Position numbers and translations under genes: made by a program | In this document: positions 17,057 to 24,874 of the stretch, piece after piece | Numbering within the stretch: the first letter of the stretch is position 1 | Layout: each line of letters begins with the position of its first letter | Notes under the pieces: model-generated | Databases searched by the model: none | What the model saw: only the letters and a program-made list of their open reading frames with translations | What the model was told of the DNA's origin: nothing | Origin: J054 sp963850255 | Lineage (GTDB): Bacteria; Pseudomonadota; Gammaproteobacteria; Steroidobacterales; GCA-2729495 | DNA: 64,000 bases | NCBI GenBank assembly: GCA_963850255.1 | Contig: CAWKLL010000035.1 | Location: forward strand, 1 to 64,000 | Direction: 5' to 3'

Positions 17057-18211
17057 ATGAAAGCAGGTAGTTTGAGAAATCCCTTTTGGGGGAGGCTGGC
17101 CTTAGCCTTGTTGCTGAGTGCATTGCTGGCTGTTCCGGCTTCGGCTCACCGCCTGCGACCGGCCATCGTGACGATCAGCTTTGATGGCACCGGCGGCTAC
17201 CAGCTTGACCTGGTGTTGAATCTGGAGGCCGTGCTGGCCGGCATCGGACCTGAACACCAGGACACCAATGAGTCGCCCCGGGCTGACCAGTACAACGCGC
17301 TGCGTGAACTGCCGGCCGAGGCGCTGCGCGAACGTTTTGATGCCGAGGCGCAGCCGTTTCTCGCCGGCATCGAGCTGCGCTTCGATGACCGCAGGATTAC
17401 GCCAGAGTTGCAGTCACTGTCGATTCCGCCCGTCGGCGACCTGTCGGTGGAACGACTCACGACTATCAGCCTCGCCGGACAGGTGCCCGCCGGCGCCGGC
17501 ATGTTTAGCTGGCGTTATGCGGAAGCATTCGGCGAGAGCGCGTTACGCCTGGCTACACCGCAGGCGGGAGTAGTTCGAGCCGAATGGTTAATGCCCGGCC
17601 AACTGAGCGAGCCGTTCCCGTTGGATCCCGCCCTGGTGACCAGCCGCGCGCGCGGCGAGATTTTCTGGGATTACCTGGTGCTGGGCTATACACACATCGT
17701 GCCCAAGGGCCTGGACCATATTCTGTTCGTACTCGGGATTTTCCTGCTGAGCCTTAAGTGGCGCCCTTTGCTGTACCAGGTTACGGCTTTCACGCTGGCT
17801 CATTCCATCACCCTGGCGTTGTCACTTTATGGCCTGGTCAGTGTGCCGGCCAGTGTGGTTGAGCCGCTAATTGCGCTATCGATAGTTTATGTTGCCGTTG
17901 AAAACATCATTTCCCAGCAATTGAAACCCTGGCGTGTGTGGGTGGTATTCGGTTTTGGACTGCTGCATGGGCTTGGCTTCGCCGGCGTCCTGACCGAACT
18001 CGGCTTGCCACGTAATGAGTTTGTTACGGCGCTGATAGCCTTCAATGTAGGCGTCGAGTTCGGCCAGTTAAGTGTCATTGCGCTGGCATATTTTGGCGTG
18101 GCCTACTGGTTCCGAAATTCCCCCTGGTATCGACAGCGGATCGTTATTCCCATGTCTGCCATCATTGCTTGTATCGGCGCCTTTTGGACCGTGCAGCGGG
18201 TGCTGGGCTAG
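17057..18211 (+). CDS. HupE/UreJ family membrane protein with periplasmic domain
   Basis: 384 residues: signal/first helix (residues ~10-30), a ~190-residue extracytoplasmic beta-rich domain (RLRPAIVTISFDGTGGYQLD...), then six membrane helices. The family motif GYTHIVPKGLDHILFVLGIF is followed by FTLAHSITLALSLYG and GFGLLHGLGFAGVLTELGL, with several intramembrane His residues that fit metal transport. Short HupE proteins move nickel; the long HupE/UreJ_2 form is poorly known. The divergent DUF4198 neighbour supports a metal-uptake or metal-efflux pair. Start 17057 is directly followed by the signal. Confidence 0.87.
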   Translation: MKAGSLRNPFWGRLALALLLSALLAVPASAHRLRPAIVTISFDGTGGYQLDLVLNLEAVLAGIGPEHQDTNESPRADQYNALRELPAEALRERFDAEAQPFLAGIELRFDDRRITPELQSLSIPPVGDLSVERLTTISLAGQVPAGAGMFSWRYAEAFGESALRLATPQAGVVRAEWLMPGQLSEPFPLDPALVTSRARGEIFWDYLVLGYTHIVPKGLDHILFVLGIFLLSLKWRPLLYQVTAFTLAHSITLALSLYGLVSVPASVVEPLIALSIVYVAVENIISQQLKPWRVWVVFGFGLLHGLGFAGVLTELGLPRNEFVTALIAFNVGVEFGQLSVIALAYFGVAYWFRNSPWYRQRIVIPMSAIIACIGAFWTVQRVLG

Positions 18212-18220
18212 GGGCTTTGA

Positions 18221-18868
18221 CTAGGTCCCGGTGGCATCGCCCAGGCTCTCCCGGGAAGTCAGATGCCGCAGGCAGACGTTCCATTCCCATACGCCAAATA
18301 AGCCGATGTACAGATTGATTCTCTGTGCAACGCAGCCGATTTTCGCGGCTACCCGCAGAGATGGGTAATTGAAATAGTCGACCACGCTTAACTGGCTGCG
18401 GATACCCTCGCTTTCCAGCTGCCGGCTGACCAGTCCGATCAGCAGGAAGGCAAGATTCTGGCCGCGCCTGTTGTGCAGAGTGAACATATCGTAGGCGTAG
18501 GCCTCGTCACTGCGCAGCGGAAAGTTATCGTTTCGAAAGCTGCAGCTTGAAAGGTCCAGCCAGTTGAATGCCAGGAGTGTGTTGCCCTCGAACAGTCCGA
18601 AGCAGCGATGGCCGCGTTGCAGGCGCGCAGCAAACTCCTGCGCATCGGCATGCACCATTTCCATGCTGGCCATCTGAGCAATATCGCAGTGCTGAAGTTG
18701 TCGCAAGTAGAGCTCGCCGGGTTGCAGCGATTGGCGCGTATCAGCCAGCACGCGGTTGAAAAGGTAGTACGGAAGAATCGTAACGCCTAGTCGCTTAAGG
18801 CCGTTCAGAAACAGGCGGGGCAGGGGGTTGTAACGCCACTTGTAGGCAATGGTTTTTAGTATTTTCAT
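18221..18868 (-). CDS. GNAT-like acetyltransferase
   Basis: 215-residue protein with a hydrophobic/basic N-terminus (MKILKTIAYKWRYNPLPRLF) and a GNAT-like core. YAYDMFTLHNRRGQNLAFLL gives beta4 plus a degenerate acetyl-CoA loop (R-R-G-Q-N-L-A), then LSVVDYFNYPSLRVAAKIG, which matches the N-x-x-S-x-x-x-x-x-K-x-G pattern in the last helix. The donor, acceptor and pathway are unknown. It is divergent from the riboswitch-controlled oxidase unit. Assignment is from fold motifs only. Confidence 0.6.
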   Translation of the reverse strand: MKILKTIAYKWRYNPLPRLFLNGLKRLGVTILPYYLFNRVLADTRQSLQPGELYLRQLQHCDIAQMASMEMVHADAQEFAARLQRGHRCFGLFEGNTLLAFNWLDLSSCSFRNDNFPLRSDEAYAYDMFTLHNRRGQNLAFLLIGLVSRQLESEGIRSQLSVVDYFNYPSLRVAAKIGCVAQRINLYIGLFGVWEWNVCLRHLTSRESLGDATGT

Positions 18869-19056
18869 GGGCTAAAAGTGATAACCAGTTCTTTAGCGGA
18901 ACCGCAGCTTTTAAATCGTATCCGCTAGCTTGCCGGATTACGTTGCCCTGCTAGGCGAAAAACGAAGTCTTTTTCGTCCTGATTTGACAGAACGTGGAAA
19001 TAGATGCTCATCGGCGGCCAAAGAGCATTGCGTCGGAAAAATACTTGGTTCATATT

Positions 19057-19146
19057 CTCCGTGTTGAAAAGGTAAACCCGGTTAAAGCCGGGGGCACAAA
19101 GTTACCGGCCTAAGGGAGTGATCCTAGGGCAGCGGGATTGCCGACC
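19057..19146 (+). ncRNA. Cyclic-di-GMP-I (GEMM-I) riboswitch
   Basis: The leader shows every conserved block of the GEMM-I aptamer in order: GGTAAACC, a CCGGT/GCCGG hairpin with a UAAA loop, GGGCACAAAG, TTACCGGCCTAA, then GGCAGCGGGATTGCCGA. The helix that is GGC/GCC in the Vibrio Vc2 RNA is here GGTAA/TTACC, a compensated change that supports the fold. The aptamer ends 1 bp before a terminator-type palindrome. The downstream gene is an FAD-linked oxidase at 19232. Confidence 0.92.
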
Positions 19147-19147
19147 A

Positions 19148-19183
19148 GGGCTCAGTCGATCATCGACTGAGCCCGGCAGTTTT
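19148..19183 (+). terminator. Riboswitch expression-platform terminator
   Basis: GGGCTCAGTCGAT (19148-19160) is perfectly inverted at 19162-19174 and followed within 5 nt by TTTT. The hairpin abuts the c-di-GMP aptamer and lies 49 bp before the oxidase ATG, so it is the likely transcriptional switch. Which state (ligand-bound or free) forms the terminator cannot be read with certainty. Confidence 0.75.
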
Positions 19184-19231
19184 GTTGCCTTTCGCTACCC
19201 GCCGGTTTGTACGCCATAGCGAGTAAACGAT

Positions 19232-20584
19232 ATGCAACGGACTGCATTTTCCACCGGTCAGTTTCGGCGACCATCACGCCAGGCAGCGCGCAAGGTGCGC
19301 CCGACCAGGCCGCAGCAAATTGTCGAAGTGTTGCAGGACACGCAACGGTTTCCGTCACCGCTACGCCCGCTCGGCGCGAATAGTGGTAATCCGCGTTGTA
19401 CCCTGGTGCAGGGGGGTACTTTGCTGGACATGTCCGGTATGAACCAGCTGGTACAAATTCGTCAGCGAGCAGTAACCGTCCAGTCCGGAATGCGTCTGCG
19501 CGACCTGGTTCGTACCCTGGCAGATCAAGGGCTCGAACTGACCGCCAGTTTTGAGGAGCCGGACCGCAGCATCGGTGGTCTGATTTGCAGTGGTTTCCTC
19601 GCCTGCGATGGCGCAGACGACGAGGGCGGCGCGGCTGACTGTGTGCTGGGATTGCGGGTTGTTACACCGGATGGCAAACGCCTGTATTTCGATTTGCGTA
19701 AACCTGAGATATTGCGGAAATTGCGCGGCAGCCTGGGCCTGGTCGGGATCATCTATGAAGTGACCTTGCGATTGCGGCGTATCCGACCTTACAAGGTGCG
19801 CAGTCGGCGTACCACTATCGGCGGGCTCGCCGGGCTGATTCCCGATATTGCCGAATCCGCTGGCGGGATAAAGATTTTCTTGCTGCCGTTTAGGGATCGG
19901 GCATACATAGAGATGCGCGAGCCCTGCGAGCCGAGAAAAAAATCGGGTGATCTGTGGTGGCGCATGCGCGATTGGCTGGGTAACAAATTTCTGCCCGACT
20001 CGGTGCACCTGCTGGGACAAATAATTCCCATTCGGCGCCTTAGAGGTTCGTTGATCGATGGTTTTAGCGAAGCCACTCAGCTGCTGGCAAATACCCGCCT
20101 GACGGACGCCGGCAGCAATGCCATGGAACAGACCGGAAAATTTCGGCGCATCGGACCGACGGCTCGCACCCAGCAATGCTGCTGGTTTTTTCCTGCTGAG
20201 CGTTTTGGCGCCCTGCTGTATGCCTACCGCGAGTTTTGCCTGCGACACTACCGCCGTGATGGCTATCGCTGCGACTTGCCGGCGGTGTGCTATCGCATAG
20301 CTCAGGATAGCAACGCACTGTTGTCACCCAGCCATCATGGCCCGGTCTTTGCGCTAAATCTGCGCTCAACTGACACGCGTGGCTGGGACGACTTTCTCAT
20401 GGACTTTGCCGAACTGGCCGGACACTTCCAGGGTCTGCCGGTGTTTAACCAGACACGCTGCTTTACTCGCGCTCAGGCGGAAGCGGCTTACGGCCCGCGG
20501 CTGGAAAAATTCCGTGCCATGCGCCGCCGCGCCGATCCGCAGGATCGCCTGCTCAATCAGTTTTTCGCTGAATTCATGCGCTGA
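19232..20584 (+). CDS. FAD-linked oxidase under c-di-GMP riboswitch
   Basis: 450-residue flavoprotein of the FAD_binding_4 (VAO/ALO) group. The PP-loop-type FAD region LRPLGANSGNPRCTLVQGGT (residues ~48-67) is followed by VTVQSGMRLRDLVRTLADQG and SIGGLICSGFLACD, where N-terminal FAD contacts normally lie. LGLVGIIYEVTLRLRRI closes the FAD domain. The C-terminal substrate half resembles aldonolactone-oxidase relatives and ends FRAMRRRADPQDRLLNQFF. The substrate is unknown. It has no signal peptide, so it is cytoplasmic or membrane-associated. It is the only gene directly behind the riboswitch; the next gene is convergent. Confidence 0.82.
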   Translation: MQRTAFSTGQFRRPSRQAARKVRPTRPQQIVEVLQDTQRFPSPLRPLGANSGNPRCTLVQGGTLLDMSGMNQLVQIRQRAVTVQSGMRLRDLVRTLADQGLELTASFEEPDRSIGGLICSGFLACDGADDEGGAADCVLGLRVVTPDGKRLYFDLRKPEILRKLRGSLGLVGIIYEVTLRLRRIRPYKVRSRRTTIGGLAGLIPDIAESAGGIKIFLLPFRDRAYIEMREPCEPRKKSGDLWWRMRDWLGNKFLPDSVHLLGQIIPIRRLRGSLIDGFSEATQLLANTRLTDAGSNAMEQTGKFRRIGPTARTQQCCWFFPAERFGALLYAYREFCLRHYRRDGYRCDLPAVCYRIAQDSNALLSPSHHGPVFALNLRSTDTRGWDDFLMDFAELAGHFQGLPVFNQTRCFTRAQAEAAYGPRLEKFRAMRRRADPQDRLLNQFFAEFMR

Positions 20585-20613
20585 GACCAGTCTGCGCGAC
20601 GGTCGTATGCGGC

Positions 20614-21552
20614 TTAGTCTGCGGCCCGCGAAGCATCCAGAAGTTGCCGGTACCAGCGCCGGAAATGCACGGTTGGCGCATCTGTGCCAACGGAAATCTC
20701 ATCATCCGCCAGGGCCACGTCGCCAGGTTGTGACTCAACGATTTGGCGGTCTTCATTCAGGATGTGGTGGTCCACGCCTGCCGCACGTTCCGACCAGGCC
20801 AGCGGATCTTCGCCCGGCGGTAGTGCGCGTACCGTGAGTACACGCGTCCGCCTTGTGTTTATCGGAATGGAATAGACGTGCAATTCATGACCCGGGCCGA
20901 AGTGCAGACGGGTCATGTTGGGGGCGTACCAGTCGGCGACAAAGCCATAGCTGCGGCGGCCCATGTGATTAATCATGGTCATGCCGTCGGCATGTTCCTC
21001 GATGGCAACTTCGGCCACGCCGCCGCGCTCGGCGAAATCGTAGCTGTAGGCGCCGATGGTGTCGCGATGCGCATAGGGCGGATGGGTAAAGTCGATGAAA
21101 TTTTCTACCGCCCGGGTCCAGTGAGCGTCCCAGTCCTGGTGGTAGGTACCGAACTGTTGCGGCGGGCCCTGCAGTGTTTCCGGCAAGGCCGGTTCCTGAT
21201 CAGGCTGCTGACCGGTATACACCCATAGACAGCCCGCCAGCTCTCGGCAGGCGATGACCGTGGCGCTGATTTTTGCCAATGCGGCGTCGCTAAGCTGATT
21301 GAATGGCACCTTCAGGCAGCGTCCCTGGCCGTTGAATCGCCAGCCGTGATAACGGCACTGCAGAGCGCCTTCTGCCGTGACTTCACCCAGCGACAGCGCC
21401 GCGCCCCGATGCGGGCAGCGATCCAGCAATACCTGCCAGGGGCCTTCCCTCTGGCGAAATGCCACCAGTGCTTCGCCGGCCAGCTCAAAGCCCTGCAGCT
21501 GGCCGCTGAGTGCGCTTAGCGGTACGGCAGGGGTCCACTGGTTGGGCATCAT
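20614..21552 (-). CDS. Rieske [2Fe-2S] ring-hydroxylating-type oxygenase
   Basis: From ATG 21552 or 21549 the protein is ~312 residues (MMPNQWTPAVPLSALSGQLQ). The Rieske centre is CPHRG...CRYHGW (ligands C-x-H and C-x-x-H, residues ~44-65). The mononuclear iron motif is ENFIDFTHPPYAHRDT. This is the pattern of single-component oxygenases such as PaO/choline-monooxygenase-like enzymes. It requires an external reductase, none of which is seen nearby. The frame is open 210 bp further upstream but without family similarity. It diverges from the third exported SDR across 109 bp, suggesting shared control and possibly one pathway. Confidence 0.88.
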   Translation of the reverse strand: MMPNQWTPAVPLSALSGQLQGFELAGEALVAFRQREGPWQVLLDRCPHRGAALSLGEVTAEGALQCRYHGWRFNGQGRCLKVPFNQLSDAALAKISATVIACRELAGCLWVYTGQQPDQEPALPETLQGPPQQFGTYHQDWDAHWTRAVENFIDFTHPPYAHRDTIGAYSYDFAERGGVAEVAIEEHADGMTMINHMGRRSYGFVADWYAPNMTRLHFGPGHELHVYSIPINTRRTRVLTVRALPPGEDPLAWSERAAGVDHHILNEDRQIVESQPGDVALADDEISVGTDAPTVHFRRWYRQLLDASRAAD

Positions 21553-21661
21553 GTCGAACAAAGGCGGTTTCCTCAGGTGACGGATAAGGCTGAAGCGCGC
21601 GCCGCCGGTTATGCTGTCGCGCTTGCGACTGGCAAGCAAGCCGATCCTGCGGAGGAATCTG

Positions 21662-22462
21662 ATGAGTGGACTTTCCCTGCTGCGCGCTACGGCCGCGGTA
21701 CTGATATTGAGCCTTGGGGTCGCCCAGGCGGACGAATTGTTGCGGCCAACGGTCATGATCACCGGCGCCAGCCGCGGTATTGGCCTGGAGCTGGCCCGTC
21801 AATATGCAGAGCGGGGCTGGGGCGTGATTGCCACGGCGCGCAATCCGGCCAGTTCCAGCGAGTTGCAGGCGCTTGCCGAGCAGTCGCCGGGCGTGGTGCT
21901 GGAAACCCTTGACGTCACTGACCAGGCGCAGATTGACAGCCTGGCCGAAAAACTCCGCGCGCAGCCTATTGATATCCTGATCAATAACGCCGGGATACTG
22001 GGCGATATCGACGGTCAGCGCTTCGGGCAGTTCGATTTTGCCGTTTTCGATCGGATCATGGCGGTGAATACCAAGGGTCCGTTGCGGGTAACCGAGGCCT
22101 TTATTGATCATGTGGCCGCCAGCGAGCAGAAGAAAATCATGAATGTGTCCAGCGCCGTGGGCTCGATCAAACTGGCTTTCGGTGGCCAGACTTTCTATCG
22201 CTCCAGCAAAGCGGCGCTGAACATGGCCATGCGTAACCTGTCCAAGGAGATGCGTCGCTCCAAGGACCCGAATCGCAAACAGCTGATCTTTGGTCTTATT
22301 GATCCCGGCGTGGTCGACACGGGGTTCGCCAAGAATGTGCCGATACCCATGATCAATGCCGACGAATCGGCGGCCGGGGTGATCACGGTGATTGATGCCT
22401 TCGTGGACCGTCGCCAGTCAGGCAGCTTTTACACTTACACGGGTAAGGAAATGCCTTGGTAG
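21662..22462 (+). CDS. Exported short-chain dehydrogenase
   Basis: 266 residues from ATG 21662, which has GGAGG 8 nt upstream (an open extension to 21611 lacks one). A Sec signal MSGLSLLRATAAVLILSLGV ends AQA-DELL. The SDR core follows: MITGASRGIGLELARQYAER, NNAGILGD, MNVSSAVGSI and YRSSKAALNMA with Tyr/Lys. It is most like the exported SDR at 8872 (shared TGxxRGIGL, QKKI-x-x-x-S, YRSSKA and the C-terminal end). It is predicted to be periplasmic; cofactor supply there is unexplained. It is divergent from a Rieske oxygenase. Confidence 0.85.
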   Translation: MSGLSLLRATAAVLILSLGVAQADELLRPTVMITGASRGIGLELARQYAERGWGVIATARNPASSSELQALAEQSPGVVLETLDVTDQAQIDSLAEKLRAQPIDILINNAGILGDIDGQRFGQFDFAVFDRIMAVNTKGPLRVTEAFIDHVAASEQKKIMNVSSAVGSIKLAFGGQTFYRSSKAALNMAMRNLSKEMRRSKDPNRKQLIFGLIDPGVVDTGFAKNVPIPMINADESAAGVITVIDAFVDRRQSGSFYTYTGKEMPW

Positions 22463-22738
22463 CAGGATCTTTGATAGGTTGTCGTGAAAGATCAGGCCGC
22501 AGGACTTGCGCAGGACGACTGCAAAATACCCAATAAAATACTATATGAAACATATATTAATGACATTTTATTAGATTTAACTTTAGTATAAATCCGGTTT
22601 TCATCAGGCTGATGCCACCGCAGTGTGCACAAGCCTTCGGGAACCACTGGGCCGAATCGCGGTCAAGACTATCGTTACCCACGCCGCGCGCTGAGCACAA
22701 CGCGGCTCTGTACTTATCAACTCTAGGGGAGTTTCTCC

Positions 22739-23014
22739 ATGACCGTAAAGAATCGTATGACGGGAATCGCGCTGGCTACGGCCGCTGCAGCTTTGTTCGC
22801 CACCGCACCATTGACCGCCACTGCCGGCGCGCATGCGTCTTCCGGTGAGGAAACGGCCGGTAAGTGTATTGGCGCCAATGGCTGTAAGGGTCAAAGCGCC
22901 TGCGCCACGGCCAGCACCAGCTGTGCCGGCCAAAACTCTTGCAAAGGCGAGGGTTGGACCACCACCACCCAGGCCGAATGTGATGAGGCCGGTGGTCAGT
23001 TCGAGTCTGCCTGA
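22739..23014 (+). CDS. bufA: BufA-type bufferin precursor (Cys-rich periplasmic peptide)
   Basis: 91-residue precursor. A long Sec signal (residues ~1-29, LATAAAALFATAPLTATAG) precedes a Cys-rich core with Cys at 43, 49, 55, 62, 68 and 81 in a repeating CxGxNxCKGxSxC / CAGQNSCKGEGW pattern. This is the hallmark of bufferins, RiPPs whose cysteines are changed to copper-binding heterocycles by the MNIO enzyme BufB with BufC. The KGQ/GQNSCKG wording is closest to the BufA2 type. A good ribosome site (AGGGGAG) precedes the ATG. The 275-bp upstream gap contains a markedly AT-rich 70-bp stretch (22528-22597) that probably holds the promoter. The stress signal is not deducible; copper is the best-supported ligand for the family. 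Confidence 0.88.
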   Translation: MTVKNRMTGIALATAAAALFATAPLTATAGAHASSGEETAGKCIGANGCKGQSACATASTSCAGQNSCKGEGWTTTTQAECDEAGGQFESA

Positions 23015-23046
23015 AGTTCGTAGCCGGGCAACGACTGCCCCGCAGC

Positions 23047-23081
23047 AGTCGGGCCGACCCGAACGGGTCGGCCCGACTGTT
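23047..23081 (+). terminator. Strong hairpin between bufA and bufB
   Basis: Perfect 14-bp stem AGTCGGGCCGACCC (23047-23060) with loop GAAC and inverted copy at 23065-23078, then GTTTATT. The T-run is short, so it may act as a partial terminator or as an mRNA 3'-end stabiliser. Either would give more bufA than bufBC message, which suits a precursor/enzyme operon. Confidence 0.75.
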
Positions 23082-23100
23082 TATTGCGCGCATCTAGCCT

Positions 23101-23937
23101 GTGTCCAAGTCGCTCGATAACCCTGGCTTCGGCCTGGGCCTGCGTCCGCCGCACTATGAGGCCATTCTGGCCGACCGACCGGCGGTGGACTGGTTCGAAG
23201 TGCTGAGCGAAAACTACCTGGTTGATGGCGGCAAGCCGCTGCATTTTCTTGACCATATCCGTGCGGACTACCCGGTCGTGTTGCACGGCGTTTCCATGTC
23301 CATTGGCAGCAGCGCGCCGCTGGATTTTGACTATCTTGAGCAGCTCAAGGCGCTTGCATCGCGCGTCGAACCCTTGTGGATCTCAGATCATCTGTGCTGG
23401 ACGGGTATAGCCGGTCGCCACCTGCATGACCTGATGCCTCTGCCCTATACGACTGAGGCCATTGCCCACGTCGTCGAGCGCGTGCGCCGCGTGCAGGATT
23501 TTCTGGGCCGGCAGATCCTGCTGGAGAATGTTTCCAGCTATGTGACCTACCGGGACTCGGAAATCAGCGAATGGGATTTTCTAACCGCCGTTAGCGAAGC
23601 CGCTGACTGCCTGATTCTGCTTGACGTCAACAATATCTATGTCAGCAGCCAGAATCATGGCTTTGACCCGCTCGCCTATCTGGATGCGATGCCTGCTCAC
23701 CGCGTGCAGCAGATTCATCTGGCCGGCCACACGCACAATGAAACGCTGCTCATCGATACCCATGATCAGCCTGTGCCGGACCCGGTCTGGAGCCTGTATG
23801 GCGAAGCCTTGCGGCGCGTTGGGCCGGTGGCGACCATGATCGAGCGCGATGACAACATTCCGCCGCTGGATGAACTGGTGGCTGAGCTCGGTCTTGCGCG
23901 CGACTGGGCGCGCCGCAGTCTGGAGGCTGCCGCATGA
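23101..23937 (+). CDS. bufB: BufB, DUF692 multinuclear non-heme iron oxidative enzyme
   Basis: 278-residue TIM-barrel MNIO (DUF692) that installs heterocycles on Cys residues of the adjacent precursor in the cytoplasm before export. Conserved blocks: GFGLGLRPPHYEAIL, DWFEVLSENYLVDGG, VVLHGVSMSIGS, WISDHLCWTG, LLENVSSYVTY, LLDVNNIYVSSQNHG, QIHLAGHTH and MIERDDNIPPLDEL. These include the His/Asp/Glu/Asn iron ligands. GTG start at 23101. The stop overlaps the bufC start (ATGA), so the two are coupled. Confidence 0.94.
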   Translation: MSKSLDNPGFGLGLRPPHYEAILADRPAVDWFEVLSENYLVDGGKPLHFLDHIRADYPVVLHGVSMSIGSSAPLDFDYLEQLKALASRVEPLWISDHLCWTGIAGRHLHDLMPLPYTTEAIAHVVERVRRVQDFLGRQILLENVSSYVTYRDSEISEWDFLTAVSEAADCLILLDVNNIYVSSQNHGFDPLAYLDAMPAHRVQQIHLAGHTHNETLLIDTHDQPVPDPVWSLYGEALRRVGPVATMIERDDNIPPLDELVAELGLARDWARRSLEAAA

Positions 23938-24728
23938 CCCGACTCCAGCGTTTGCAGTCGGGCTTTCAGAACTACCTGAGCGATGCTGAGGCGGATTTCA
24001 CGGCAGCCGTCGTCGGTGATCAGCGCGCTTCAGCAGAGCAACGCCTGCGGGTTTACTTTGATGCCTATCGGCTGCGTCTGCTGGGGGTATTGCGCAATGA
24101 TTTCTCCGGGCTCGCGGCCATGCTGAACGAGGCCGAGTGGCAGGAGATGGGCCTGGCCTATCTGGCGCAGCACCCGAGCGGCAATCCTTCCGTGCGCTGG
24201 TTTGGTCACCAGTTAGCCGGCTTCCTGAGCGTCGCCGAGCCCTGGTGTCAACGGCCGGCGCTGGCCGAGATGGCGCGTTTTGAGTGGGCCTGGGGCCGTT
24301 CTTTCGACGCCGCCGACGCAGGCCAACTCGCGTTGGAAGAGTTGCAGCGCCTGGCGGCCGATGACTGGCCAGGCCTGGTGTTTGGGTTGCACCCGTCGCT
24401 GCAACGGCTTGAATTGCGCAGCAACGTGCCCGCGATCTTTCAAGCTGTCAGCGAGCAACAAACGGCGCCCGAACTGGTCGTTGCGGCTGGGCCAGTCCAC
24501 TGGATGCTTTGGCGCCATGAGCTCAAGGTTTTATGGCGATCGCTGGCTGAGGACGAGGCATCGGCGCTGTCCGTGGCGCAGGCGCAGGGTAATTTTGCTG
24601 CCATCTGTGCTGCCTTGAACGATTATTTGCCGGCCGACGAGGTGCCCCTGCGCGCCGTCGGCCTGATTCAGCAATGGCTGGTCGATGGTCTGCTGGTCGG
24701 GATCGAACCGGGAGCAGCGCCGGCCTGA
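23934..24728 (+). CDS. bufC: BufC, DUF2063-type precursor-recognition partner
   Basis: 264-residue protein with an N-terminal DUF2063 helical domain (LQRLQSGFQNYLSDAEADFT, then RLRVYFDAYRLRLLGVLRNDFSGLAAML) and a C-terminal domain (LAADDWPGLVFGLHPSLQRLEL, ending AVGLIQQWLVDGLLVGIE). In MNIO systems this partner is thought to present the precursor to the enzyme. It overlaps bufB by 4 bp. A membrane bufD (DoxX) gene, present in many bufferin operons, is not found after it. Confidence 0.9.
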   Translation: MTRLQRLQSGFQNYLSDAEADFTAAVVGDQRASAEQRLRVYFDAYRLRLLGVLRNDFSGLAAMLNEAEWQEMGLAYLAQHPSGNPSVRWFGHQLAGFLSVAEPWCQRPALAEMARFEWAWGRSFDAADAGQLALEELQRLAADDWPGLVFGLHPSLQRLELRSNVPAIFQAVSEQQTAPELVVAAGPVHWMLWRHELKVLWRSLAEDEASALSVAQAQGNFAAICAALNDYLPADEVPLRAVGLIQQWLVDGLLVGIEPGAAPA

Positions 24729-24874
24729 TTCGCTGCCAGCGCTCTGTTTGCCGCGTGGTCGCCTTTCAGTGGCCTGTTTGCGGCAGAAATTCTGACCGTT
24801 AACCTGTAACGCCTGCCTGCCGATGAGACGAGCTTTCAAGGTCTGGCCCGGCCGTTTACTTCAGGAGACAACCG

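Noticed and set aside
19361..20248. 295-codon minus-strand frame opposite the FAD oxidase
   Set aside because: No recognisable motif, and it lies entirely within a conserved flavoprotein gene that sits behind a riboswitch.
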